Notes: generated by a model from the sequence alone, not told the origin. DNA of 64,000 nucleotides from an uncultured Prochlorococcus sp. (GCF_902616385.1 NZ_CACMSM010000003.1:1-64000); one strand, 5' to 3'. Positions 22,621 to 31,695 are shown, counted from the first letter of the stretch. Made by a program: numbers and translations.

Positions 22621-23105
22621 AATTATTTAAAACAATAGATTCATTATCCATTAATTATTCTATTAAATGAAGGTTGATGTTTATATATTTTTTAAAAATT
22701 AAGAATGGGATTTTTCATGTAATTATTATTAATGATGATTAATTAGAAGGATTGATTATTTAAATAATAAATGTATTAACTATTAATTAGCTTTGAGTAA
22801 GATAAATATAGAGAAATTCCTAATCTTGAAAATTTAGAAAAGTAAAATTTTTAAAAGATAGTTTCTGGCAATAAAAGAATACTTTAAAGAAGAAGGGGCT
22901 AAAGATATAGCCCCTCTTGGTGAAACTCTTCCAAAGAAACATCAGATAAATTTTACTTTAAATGATAGTAAGATGGGCAAATTTAACAATTGATAAATTT
23001 AATTTTTTTTAAGCAAGATTTTTTGATACAAATTTATCTAGATCAAAAAATGAGCAGGATTATATTCTCTATACTTAATGAAAATATAAATTTTTATGCA
23101 AAAAT

Positions 23106-23315
23106 TTAAGCTGTCTTTTTAAAAGGGTTCATATTCCTTAAAAAGTTATTACTTTTGCGGGTACTCATTTTTCTATATCTTTGATTTATATCCAGGATAT
23201 ACTTTCTAGCTTTCTTATCACTTTCAATTTTCTTTTTTCGAAGACGTAGAGCCCTTAAATCTTCTATGGACATGAGGCCATCATCTTCATTGAAATTTAA
23301 ATGATCAAATTGCAT
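23106..23315 (-). CDS. small basic hypothetical protein
   Basis: MQFDHLNFNEDDGLMSIEDLRALRLRKKKIESDKKARKYILDINQRYRKMSTRKSNNFLRNMNPFKKTA. Confidence 0.6.
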   Translation of the reverse strand: MQFDHLNFNEDDGLMSIEDLRALRLRKKKIESDKKARKYILDINQRYRKMSTRKSNNFLRNMNPFKKTA

Positions 23316-23726
23316 CAGTTTAAGAAATTAAGTTTCTTCTTTAAGTGCAAGATTAACAACCTTATCTTTATTTGCAATAGAGATAATTAACCAACTTAAT
23401 TTAAATAAGTTATTTAATTTTCAGAAAGCTATGAATTTAAGTATTAAAAACTTTCTAAAAAATCAAGAAAAACTTTTGATTGAATTAGATGGAACTTCTA
23501 CAGATACAAATGATTCTCCATAATGAGATTCGGCTGATCTTATCAGTAACCAATAAAAGAAATTTACTAAAGCTTTCTCCACGAGGATTTAGTAACTAAT
23601 TTAAATAAACTCATCATTTTTGTAATAGCAATATACAAAATAAATTTATTACGCAATCAAGATATTTCCCTCATAAAGCATACTTGCATATAAATTAAGA
23701 AAAATTTGCACTCTCAGGCTTTAGGC

Positions 23727-23767
23727 AGCGGACTAAATCCTTTTGGAGTATTGGACTTTAGTCCGCT
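23727..23767. ncRNA. orphan stable hairpin, candidate ncRNA/terminator
   Basis: AGCGGACTAAA / TTTAGTCCGCT perfect 11-bp inverted repeat followed by ctattttt, with no adjacent ORF. Confidence 0.35.
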
Positions 23768-23973
23768 CTATTTTTCAGCAAAAGAAAAATAGCACTGCAA
23801 GCTGACTAGATCACTAATTTAATATTTGACTCTGAATAAGCTAATTGAGCAAGAGTATCTGAGCATATTTTGGTGTTATTTATTGTATAAATTTGCTACG
23901 AAACTTTTGTTATATCAATGGCTTCAGTATTTTTGCTCATTGATATATTAATTCTTAAATAATATTATTATTG

Positions 23974-24090
23974 ATGCCTAAAGAGGGTTTAATTTTGAAA
24001 AAAATAATTAAATTTTTTAAACTGATCAAGAGAAGAATCGATATTCTTAATGCAGAGACTGAATTGAAATTTATATTGGAAAATAAATAA
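23974..24090 (+). CDS. small basic protein (38 aa)
   Basis: MPKEGLILKKIIKFFKLIKRRIDILNAETELKFILENK*, TAATG overlap with next ORF. Confidence 0.4.
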   Translation: MPKEGLILKKIIKFFKLIKRRIDILNAETELKFILENK

Positions 24091-24236
24091 TGGGATTCCC
24101 ACATTGCCCTATTTGTATAGTTCTAGCATTTGTTTCAGTTTTTATGGGAGTTACTCGTAGTTATATGTTTTATATTCTTGTTCGGGAGTTTATGAGAGCC
24201 GAATCTACTTTTAAATTGAAGTTTAGTTCCTGTTAA
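24090..24236 (+). CDS. small membrane protein (48 aa) with HCPIC motif
   Basis: MGFPHCPICIVLAFVSVFMGVTRSYMFYILVREFMRAESTFKLKFSSC*. Confidence 0.45.
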   Translation: MGFPHCPICIVLAFVSVFMGVTRSYMFYILVREFMRAESTFKLKFSSC

Positions 24237-24239
24237 TTG

Positions 24240-24268
24240 TTGACATCTAAGTATAAATACTTTATAAA
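24240..24268 (+). promoter_or_regulatory. sigma70-type promoter TTGACA-N17-TATAAA
   Basis: TTGACA at 24240-24245, 17-bp spacer, TATAAA at 24263-24268. Confidence 0.7.
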
Positions 24269-24272
24269 TAGA

Positions 24273-24373
24273 TTGTAGTGAAAACTACAAAATCGTCCGA
24301 TCTACCATCTGATAGACCGCAGTACGACTCAAGCCATAGGACGGGGACTTGAGCAAGTTCAGGAGCTGCATCA
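24273..24373 (+). ncRNA. candidate structured RNA leader
   Basis: TTGTAGT-GAAA-ACTACAA hairpin (24273-24290), then a GC-rich region with CTCAAG/CTTGAG and CGTCC/GGACG pairings. Confidence 0.55.
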
Positions 24374-24473
24374 TGGTAAACATGTATTTCAATGGAAAGT
24401 CATTCGTATATTGTAGAAAACAAGAAGAAAAGATTATAAAGCTTACTTATAGAGGATCTATTTACTTAAAATA
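24374..24473 (+). CDS. micropeptide with LTYRGxxY (DUF4278-like) motif (about 33 aa)
   Basis: MVNMYFNGKSFVYCRKQEEKIIKLTYRGSIYLK*. Confidence 0.5.
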
Positions 24474-24953
24474 AGATTTCTAATTTCTTTTTTAAAAAAG
24501 TTTGGACATTTATTGACGTTTTTGGATTAAGTATTTATTAATACTTTATAAGAAGAACTTATAGTGAATATATTTTTTGCCTATTTAAAAATTCATATAT
24601 TCGTATATTTAGTAACGAGAAATTAATTTTAAAATAACTATTTTTTAATTAGATATTTAAACGGTTATGCAACCTATTTCTGAAGAACTTTACAAAAAAA
24701 TAGTTGAGAGTTCTAAAAAATGAGTAAATTACTAATTGCTATATTAGCTTTGGATATAGGCGTTAGTCTTTCTAAAGTTTTTATTTTTACCTGAAAATCA
24801 AATTGCCTAGTAAAAAAGAAGCAATTGTTTTCTAAAAAAGAAATATTTTCTGGGTATTCATTATTTGATTTATTTATTTTATAAAGTAAATAATTAAACC
24901 AACAAAAGAACTTCCTACAAGTAGTAGCACCATAAAAAGTGCTATTAACTTTG

Positions 24954-25340
24954 CTAATCCCATAAAGATAAATCCGAATTTCCTGTAGATCTTTGCATCC
25001 AGTGAATTTTCCAAACATTATTTACTTTTTTAAAAATTGACGTAACTGTTGGTAAGTCATCATTAGGTGTCCCTTTATAAGAAAATTTTGAACCTAGTGT
25101 AAAAATGCACATTACTATATTTTCGCTTAAAAATTCGAATCGGTGAATTTTAGTTATTTCTGCCTTTTCTTGAACAATTTCATAAGTAATCATTTGTTCG
25201 AACCCTTTTGCATCTATAGGATTACCACTCGGTCTTATGAATAGAAAATCTGGAGTTGCATTGTCGACAAAGAATGAGGCCATTGTTTTTGGATTAGCAA
25301 ACTCATTTAGTAATGAAATTATTGTTTCTTTATTATTCAT
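24954..25340 (-). CDS. SnoaL/NTF2-like protein (DUF3804-type)
   Basis: MNNKETIISLLNEFANPKTMASFFVDNATPDFLFIRPSGNPIDAKGFEQM...IFKKVNNVWKIHWMQRST. Confidence 0.7.
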   Translation of the reverse strand: MNNKETIISLLNEFANPKTMASFFVDNATPDFLFIRPSGNPIDAKGFEQMITYEIVQEKAEITKIHRFEFLSENIVMCIFTLGSKFSYKGTPNDDLPTVTSIFKKVNNVWKIHWMQRSTGNSDLSLWD

Positions 25341-25385
25341 AAAAAAAAAGGATGTAACCCTTCTAGTTTAGATCTACGGTTTAAA
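25341..25385 (-). repeat. dispersed hairpin/terminator element, copy 4
   Basis: Minus strand: TTTAAACCGTAGATCTAAACTAGAAGGGTTACATCCTTTTTTTTT immediately followed by ATG of 24954-25340. Confidence 0.7.
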
Positions 25386-25462
25386 ATGTACAAATCAATA
25401 TGGGATGATTCTAAAAAAAATTCGTTAGGATGTTTGAAATAATTAGATTTTTAATGTAAATC

Positions 25463-25585
25463 ATGATCAATTCATTAAACAAATTATTGCCAGTTGGCAA
25501 AAAAGTAAAAAAATATTTACCTTTTTTTATTGGATTTAAATTACTCACATTTACTGGCTTTCTTACTTATTTAATGAATCGCTAA
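25463..25585 (+). CDS. small single-TM protein (40 aa)
   Basis: MINSLNKLLPVGKKVKKYLPFFIGFKLLTFTGFLTYLMNR*. Confidence 0.5.
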   Translation: MINSLNKLLPVGKKVKKYLPFFIGFKLLTFTGFLTYLMNR

Positions 25586-25628
25586 TTGATATAACATTAA
25601 CAATAAATTTTAACTAAATTAAAATCTA

Positions 25629-25832
25629 GTGAATAAAGAAGAACGAACTTTAAAATTTAAGTCTATGTCAAGTATCCAAAGAAAAGAATTGATATTAAAG
25701 AAAATGAAAGAGAGGGGTATTGAGGTGGGAAGTGGAATTCCTAATAAAAAATACGATAGCAAAGAGGTTTATGAATTAATTCATATTGCGAATTGCTTTC
25801 CAGAATTAAGAGAGGGAAAAAAAAATATTTAG
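25629..25832 (+). CDS. small hypothetical protein (GTG start)
   Basis: MNKEERTLKFKSMSSIQRKELILKKMKERGIEVGSGIPNKKYDSKEVYELIHIANCFPELREGKKNI. Confidence 0.55.
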   Translation: MNKEERTLKFKSMSSIQRKELILKKMKERGIEVGSGIPNKKYDSKEVYELIHIANCFPELREGKKNI

Positions 25833-25851
25833 GATTCTTTAATTAAGTTTT

Positions 25852-26232
25852 TTATTTTGGTTCCCTTATCGCAGAAATAATTAATCCACCTATCAATCCG
25901 AGATTAATAAATACTGCTTTTTGATGGATAGGAAATACATGAAAAATTATTGTTGTTGGAATAAGAAATAGTAATAAAAAGACTGAACCGATTTTTTGTT
26001 TTTCACCAAATATAAAAAATCCAGAACCCAAGATCAGACATACAATGGCTCCCACTAGAAGAATAGATGAAATTGGTTCAGGAATGCCTTTTGAAGAAAT
26101 ATATTCAACTGTTCTTTCAAAATCATTTATTTTGCCAGGTATGGCTGAGATAAATATTGCTGAAATTGATACTCTTGAAAAAAAATCTAAAAAAGATTTG
26201 ATTCTTTTATTTTTCAAAAAAAAATTTTTCAT
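25852..26232 (-). CDS. DoxX-like membrane protein
   Basis: RVSISAIFISAIPGKINDFERTVEYISSKGIPEPISSILLVGAIVCLILGSGFFIFGEKQKIGSVFLLLFLIPTTIIFH. Confidence 0.72.
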   Translation of the reverse strand: MKNFFLKNKRIKSFLDFFSRVSISAIFISAIPGKINDFERTVEYISSKGIPEPISSILLVGAIVCLILGSGFFIFGEKQKIGSVFLLLFLIPTTIIFHVFPIHQKAVFINLGLIGGLIISAIREPK

Positions 26233-26428
26233 AATCTTATTATAAGAAAAAAATTTTATGCGTTTATTAAATACTTAATTTGTCTGAAATAATTTTAAAT
26301 TTTTCTCAAAGAGGTTTAACTAAATTAATAGAAATCTTTTTAATTAATGTGAATCTTATTAAGCTAATTAATAGTAATTTATGAATTGTCTTTTTATATT
26401 TATGAAATAATAAATCTAATTAAAATAA

Positions 26429-26905
26429 ATGTTTAAAAAATTTCTTTTCACTTCTTTTTTAATTTTAAGTTCCTTCATAACTATATATCCTTCAAAAAAA
26501 GAAAATACTAATTTTTTGGATTATTGCTATTCTTTAGAAAAAATAATTTCTAGAAATACAGTAGAAAAAAATAATAATCTATCTACGAATTTTAGACCTT
26601 TAGCAAAAAAAATTGCTATATTTGGGACTAAAAAAACTAAAGGCACTTTAGCTAATAAGATAATTGATGAATATAAAAAATCCAAAAAATTACTAATTAT
26701 TAATTTTGTTCCAAACAAAATTTATTGTTTAGCAGGATATTGGATAGAGGAGGTAAGTCCAGGGAAATTCGAATCAATTTTCTTTGAGAAAACCAAACAA
26801 AAAATAAATGAATATAAGAATACAAAAAAAGAAGTAGATAAATTTATAGAAGGAATTAATTTAGAATATAAATCTATAAAAAAAGAAATAAATGATTTTT
26901 TTTAG
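26429..26905 (+). CDS. secreted hypothetical protein
   Basis: N-terminal signal MFKKFLFTSFLILSSFITIYPS. Confidence 0.5.
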   Translation: MFKKFLFTSFLILSSFITIYPSKKENTNFLDYCYSLEKIISRNTVEKNNNLSTNFRPLAKKIAIFGTKKTKGTLANKIIDEYKKSKKLLIINFVPNKIYCLAGYWIEEVSPGKFESIFFEKTKQKINEYKNTKKEVDKFIEGINLEYKSIKKEINDFF

Positions 26906-26971
26906 AAAATCAAAATCTTTTTTCTTACAATATAAATTTATTTGTTACGTTTAATTCATTTTTTTAGATTG

Positions 26972-27184
26972 CTAAATAAAAAATATTAGAAATCCCAAAA
27001 TAATTACAAGTCCAAAAATTGATAATGAATAAATTATTTTCTTTTTGATAGAAAATGTAAATTTATTTTTGGTAATTTTTGCAAAGAAGAGAAATTTTTT
27101 ATTTGATTTTGAATCATATTTTTCAGAATTGTTTTCAGCATAATAATTATTGAATAGTTCTTCCCTATTTTCATCACTGTCTAT
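26972..27184 (-). CDS. small TM protein lacking a standard start codon (about 70 aa)
   Basis: (ATA)DSDENREELFNNYYAENNSEKYDSKSNKKFLFFAKITKNKFTFSIKKKIIYSLSIFGLVIILGFLIFFI*. Confidence 0.35.
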   Translation of the reverse strand: MDSDENREELFNNYYAENNSEKYDSKSNKKFLFFAKITKNKFTFSIKKKIIYSLSIFGLVIILGFLIFFI

Positions 27185-27537
27185 TTGTTAAGTGATTTTA
27201 GAGGTCCAAACTTTTGTAATTTGATTTCTCAAAAAAGGATTCATGCATATTTGAAATAGTTTTTATTTTTAAAATAAAAATTAGTTTTTTCTAAATTATC
27301 ATCAAACCATTCATAATAAATAATGAAGTTCGGCTTTGCAAAATAAGAAATTCTATTATAGAAATTATTTTAAAACATAAGATAAATAAAAAAAGAAAGA
27401 CATTTTTGTTGACAAATTCCATTATTTATTTTTTAAATCATCATTAATTGTTAATTTTTTATTTAAAATATTTTAATAAATCTCTAATATGCAAATTATT
27501 TGATTTTCTTTTTTGATTAAGTTTGCTGGAAAATTAA

Positions 27538-27693
27538 TTATTTTGACTTTCTAGTTCCACCATAGGAATAATTTTTATGTTTAGAAATTAGATTCCAACA
27601 TTCTTTACAACAAAATATCCAGTTCGTATGAATTATTGATTTAACTCTGTAATGAGTTTTATCTGGCTTATGACATAAATCACATTTTTTCAT
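27538..27693 (-). CDS. zinc-finger-like microprotein (51 aa)
   Basis: MKKCDLCHKPDKTHYRVKSIIHTNWIFCCKECWNLISKHKNYSYGGTRKSK*. Confidence 0.65.
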   Translation of the reverse strand: MKKCDLCHKPDKTHYRVKSIIHTNWIFCCKECWNLISKHKNYSYGGTRKSK

Positions 27694-27761
27694 TTATCTA
27701 TTAATTTTTAAATTTATTTTAGATATGTAAATATATGATTTAAAAAGATTCACGAAAAAAT

Positions 27762-27852
27762 TTTTATCGTGTCATTATAAATATGCACTCCATACATCCT
27801 GAAGCAAAGCAGTGGTTTTGTTGAGTGCGATTATTCTAATTGCCCGATAAAA
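27762..27852. ncRNA. candidate structured RNA
   Basis: Nested inverted repeats TTTTATCG(27762)/CGATAAAA(27845) and GCACTC(27785)/GAGTGC(27823). Confidence 0.3.
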
Positions 27853-28034
27853 TTTCTAACTTCTACTTTAAAAAATTTTTTGTCAACACCTTATTTTTTT
27901 TATATGCAATTTATCAGAAATTTTATTTAGCTTTCTTTAAAAAAATTTTATTATACATCTAAATAATAACTTTAAAAAGAAACTCACGAATCATATTTAA
28001 TTAATTTTATTATGAATTAATTGATTTTAATAGT

Positions 28035-28178
28035 ATGAACATTTACCTCTTCTGGATATTATTTTTAGCTCTATGGGCAATAGTTCCCTTAATGATTATT
28101 AAAGGGAGAGTAGACGAAGCTCCAAAGATTCAGACTTCACCAAAAGTTAAAGCAAAGAAAAAAGGTTGGTTCAATTAA
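28035..28178 (+). CDS. small single-TM protein (47 aa)
   Basis: MNIYLFWILFLALWAIVPLMIIKGRVDEAPKIQTSPKVKAKKKGWFN*. Confidence 0.5.
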   Translation: MNIYLFWILFLALWAIVPLMIIKGRVDEAPKIQTSPKVKAKKKGWFN

Positions 28179-28293
28179 AGTAATCACGAACCTAGTAAAA
28201 ATAATCTTCAAGAAAATTCTTGATACTTTACATTAAAGTCTTATTTAACTTTATTTATTAAAAGTGCAAAAATCACATTAAAAATTTCTTTAT

Positions 28294-28850
28294 TTGGTTG
28301 TTCTTGGTGGCAGAGCAGATAAGGCTAATATCGAATTACATGATGTAAGGTGGGCTGTTGGATCTAGAATTGAAGATACTTATGATGTTTTAAAAAGGGG
28401 TTGGTTTGGATTGCAAAAAGGATTGCATATTGATAGCTATAAAAAAATAAAATATATAGATGGTTATAAAATAAATCTTCGAAATGTTGAAAGTTTAAAA
28501 ATCAAAAACAACAAATTTTCTGATAAAAGTTATACCAAAAATAATTTATGGTTCATTAATATTGGAGGTTATGATCCAATTTCTATGCAGGAAAAACATG
28601 AGTTTGGATTAGTCATAGCACCAAGTAAAATAGAAGCAAAAAATATAGCTAAATCTAAATGGCTTATCGGGTGCAAAAAAAAAAGCATAAAGATGATCTT
28701 ACCTCTTTAGAAAAGTTAATTAGTTGCGATGACTGTCAACTAATAAAAAAGATAGGTAATTGGGAAATAGAATTAACTCAAGATAATAAATTTATTGAAG
28801 AAAACAATTATCCTGATTGGTATGGTTATAAAAAAATAGACAGTAAATAA
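28294..28850 (+). CDS. DUF1543-type protein, split by a frame change at an A10 tract
   Basis: LVVLGGRADKANIELHDVRWAVGSRIEDTYD...SKWLIGCKKK (TTG start) continues in another frame as HKDDLTSLEKLISCDDCQLIKKIGNWEIELTQDNKF...YGYKKIDSK*. Confidence 0.65.
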
Positions 28851-28919
28851 AGATCTAAAAATATTTTCTTAATAAAGAATTATGTTAAATAATTATATTT
28901 TTTTCATAGTTTAAAAATA

Positions 28920-30125
28920 TTAAAAAGAACTTGATTTCCTTAAGAAATAAATTCCACCTCCCAGAGAAATTAAGACAGGTAACCATGCAGCAAAAATTGG
29001 AGGTAAAATACCTTTTACTCCTAATGAACTAAATATAAATGACATTACATAATAAATTAATATAAGAATTACGCTCAATCCAAATCCCTGACTTTTTGAA
29101 GATCTTAAATTAGATTTAGATCCCAGACTACTTCCTATTAAACCAAATACCAAGCATGCAAAAGGCAGCGTGAATTTTTCTTGAATGCGGACTTTAATTC
29201 TTCTAACCTCTTTCAAGTTTCCAGTTTTTTTATAAATCTTTTCTGCTTGTAAAGCCTGTTTTAAAGTCATTTCAGTCGCATCCTTAGGAACCTTTGCTAG
29301 CTCCATAGGCCCTTCCACAAATGGATATGTATATTCTTTAAATTGAATATTTGTAGTTTGTCCGCTTGGATCAATTGATACAATACTCCCATCAGAAAAT
29401 ATCCAGGAAGAACTTTTTTTGTTAAATCTCCCAGTCTTTGCCTTTAAGATTTGTTGGATATCATTTCTAGAAAAATCTAATATTGTTACTTTTTTCATAA
29501 TGTTATTTTCATACCATTGAGCATAAAAAATATGAGTAAGTTTAGAGTTGTTTTTTGTTGGTTTTTTGGTTACTGAATCTATCCTAGAACCATATCTTGA
29601 AAACATAATATTTTCTTTCCCTTTTTCTTCGCTAAAAGAACTTCCTATGCCTGCTCTTAATGTTGTTTCAGCCAACTTATTACTTGCAGGAACTAAATTA
29701 TCATTAAAGTAAAAAGTTAACCCTGTCATAAAAATTGAAAGAGCAATAGCTGGAGAAATGATTCGTGAAGTTTTTATACCCAAAGATTTCAGCGCCAACA
29801 ATTCAGAATTACTTGATAATTTCCCATAGGCTAATAATGTGGAAAGTAAAACTGCCATCGGAAACGATAAAACTAAAAAGCTTGGCAAACTAAAAAAAAG
29901 AACTTTTAATGCTAAAAATAGAGGTAAACCATATTCAACTATTTTTCTTATAAGATCAAACATTACCCCAACAGATAATGAAATTACAGTAAAAGCAGAA
30001 ATTGCAAATATCATTGGAGGTATTATTTGCCCTAATAACCATCTATCTATTAAAGGTAGTAAATACCAAGGAGAAATAATTTTGTTAATAGTTTTTTTAA
30101 TAAGTGATTGATTTAAAATTTTCAA
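28920..30125 (-). CDS. LptF/LptG (YjgP/YjgQ) family permease
   Basis: DRWLLGQIIPPMIFAISAFTVISLSVG...LPSFLVLSFPMAVLLSTLLAYGKLSSNSELLALKSLGIKTSRIISP...FTLPFACLVFGLIGSSLG. Confidence 0.92.
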   Translation of the reverse strand: MKILNQSLIKKTINKIISPWYLLPLIDRWLLGQIIPPMIFAISAFTVISLSVGVMFDLIRKIVEYGLPLFLALKVLFFSLPSFLVLSFPMAVLLSTLLAYGKLSSNSELLALKSLGIKTSRIISPAIALSIFMTGLTFYFNDNLVPASNKLAETTLRAGIGSSFSEEKGKENIMFSRYGSRIDSVTKKPTKNNSKLTHIFYAQWYENNIMKKVTILDFSRNDIQQILKAKTGRFNKKSSSWIFSDGSIVSIDPSGQTTNIQFKEYTYPFVEGPMELAKVPKDATEMTLKQALQAEKIYKKTGNLKEVRRIKVRIQEKFTLPFACLVFGLIGSSLGSKSNLRSSKSQGFGLSVILILIYYVMSFIFSSLGVKGILPPIFAAWLPVLISLGGGIYFLRKSSSF

Positions 30126-30302
30126 AGAAATTTATTTGATTTTTACTGTCTTTTTTAACATTATAAAATATGAATGTTTTATAAACCAATAAAAATTTTG
30201 TAAAAAATTAAATTTCAATTTACCAATTTTCAAAAAAAATAGTTTGCTAATACTTGCAGTAAAACAAAAGATTTGGTTTCTTTAAGAAGAAAGGGGGTAC
30301 TA

Positions 30303-30422
30303 ATGAAAAATAAAACTTTGATAAACCAATGTAAGTGTGAACACTGCCAACAAAGAATAGATCAAATTAATAATTCAATTTTATATTGGGAAAAATTAAT
30401 CTTAAGAAAGAAGTTTTCCTAG
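30303..30422 (+). CDS. CXCXXC microprotein (39 aa)
   Basis: MKNKTLINQCKCEHCQQRIDQINNSILYWEKLILRKKFS*. Confidence 0.5.
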   Translation: MKNKTLINQCKCEHCQQRIDQINNSILYWEKLILRKKFS

Positions 30423-30729
30423 CTATTTTAAAAATCTTTTATTTTAAAAAATAAAGTTTTTTTTCCTTATTGTTATCTCTTATTTAAACAAATGCATTTA
30501 CTTCGCCTTTTGATTTTTCTTGTAGATAATATTTTCTCTATTTAAAAGAAAAAGAATAATAACAATGCAAGAAGGGATGAGAATGAAATCTAAAGACATA
30601 CATTTTGTTTCGTCTATTTTCTATTTAGCAAATAAACAAATTTTTGACATAAATTTTTATGATTTTATTACTGGTTAAAAGAGCATTTAATTACTAATTT
30701 TAATTATGTTTTAGTTTTGAAAATAGAAA

Positions 30730-30758
30730 GAGCTTGCAAGTATCCCACAGGCAAGCTC
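30730..30758 (-). terminator. hairpin with GGGATAC in loop; terminator-like on minus strand
   Basis: Minus strand: GAGCTTGC-ctgtgggatactt-GCAAGCTC-TTTCTATTTT. Confidence 0.45.
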
Positions 30759-31054
30759 ATGACGAACTAGTTAAATTCAGGTTTTGTAACTTAACCAGCT
30801 AAGCACTTCCTAAATGCTAAATATATTTTAATAAGTAAAATTACTCACTGTGAGTATAAATGCTTATTTTTAAGGATTTATCTTTTAACTTGAAAGTTAT
30901 AAGGTGATCTTATTAAAAAATGCGACCTGATAATTATTTTTTGAATAGAAATGCCAAATATTGATTAATAGATGGTCAGAGATAAATCATTGGCAGCTTT
31001 TGATTTACATAAGTTAATATTTGTGTTACATTAATTAACAATCACAATTTTTTA

Positions 31055-31261
31055 ATGACAAAGTCTGGAGTTACTACAGAATCTGGTGGAAGACAAAATA
31101 TGTTTCCATCAGAAACTAGACCATATATTGATGAAACAGTATCTTACGATGGGTATCCTCAAAATGCAGAAAAAGTAAATGGTAGATGGGCAATGATAGG
31201 TTTTGTTGCACTATTAGGTGCCTACATAACAACAGGACAAATCATTCCTGGAATTTTTTAG
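31055..31261 (+). CDS. hli: high-light-inducible protein (Hli/HLIP)
   Basis: EKVNGRWAMIGFVALLGAYITTGQIIPGIF. Confidence 0.93.
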   Translation: MTKSGVTTESGGRQNMFPSETRPYIDETVSYDGYPQNAEKVNGRWAMIGFVALLGAYITTGQIIPGIF

Positions 31262-31334
31262 TACCCAAATAACCGTTTTTATAAACTCTTTATTAATCTA
31301 AATTTATTTTTGCTTTTTAGAAAAATTTAGATTT

Positions 31335-31463
31335 TTATTTTAAATTTGAAAATAAGAAAAACCAAATAAAAGTTAGAGCATTTAAGCTAAATATTATTCC
31401 TAGAAATATAAAAGCGAACTTCTTGCCAATGAATGCTGTCTCCGGTTCAAGCTTTACTCTCAT
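31335..31463 (-). CDS. small single-TM protein (42 aa)
   Basis: MRVKLEPETAFIGKKFAFIFLGIIFSLNALTFIWFFLFSNLK*. Confidence 0.5.
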   Translation of the reverse strand: MRVKLEPETAFIGKKFAFIFLGIIFSLNALTFIWFFLFSNLK

Positions 31464-31643
31464 CAAATTCTTGTATTATTTCGATAAAGATAGCATTATT
31501 TACAAGTAAATTTAATTTTTAAATAAGAGGAATTATTAAATTAATATTTTATTGTAAAAAGTTAGTAAATATTACAATTTTACTCTTTAAGATTAAATCG
31601 TTTTTCGCCAATATAGATTATTAAATTAGAAAAAATCCATTAA

Positions 31644-31677
31644 AAAAAGCCTAATTTAATTTTAAATTAGGCTTTTT
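31644..31677 (-). terminator. strong intrinsic terminator after tandem hli genes
   Basis: AAAAAGCCTAATTTAA-TT-TTAAATTAGGCTTTTT 16-bp stem. Confidence 0.8.
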
Positions 31678-31695
31678 GGAAAATAAAAAATTTAT

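Noticed and set aside
22895-22914. GGGGCTA-aagata-TAGCCCC hairpin
   Set aside because: Stable stem, but no clear T-run or linked gene end on either strand; insufficient for a feature call.
24713-25018. 101-aa minus ORF
   Set aside because: Overlaps the SnoaL-like gene in another frame. A more plausible small TM ORF (MGLAKLIALFMVLLLVGSSFVGLIIYFIK) reads through part of it, but neither is strong.
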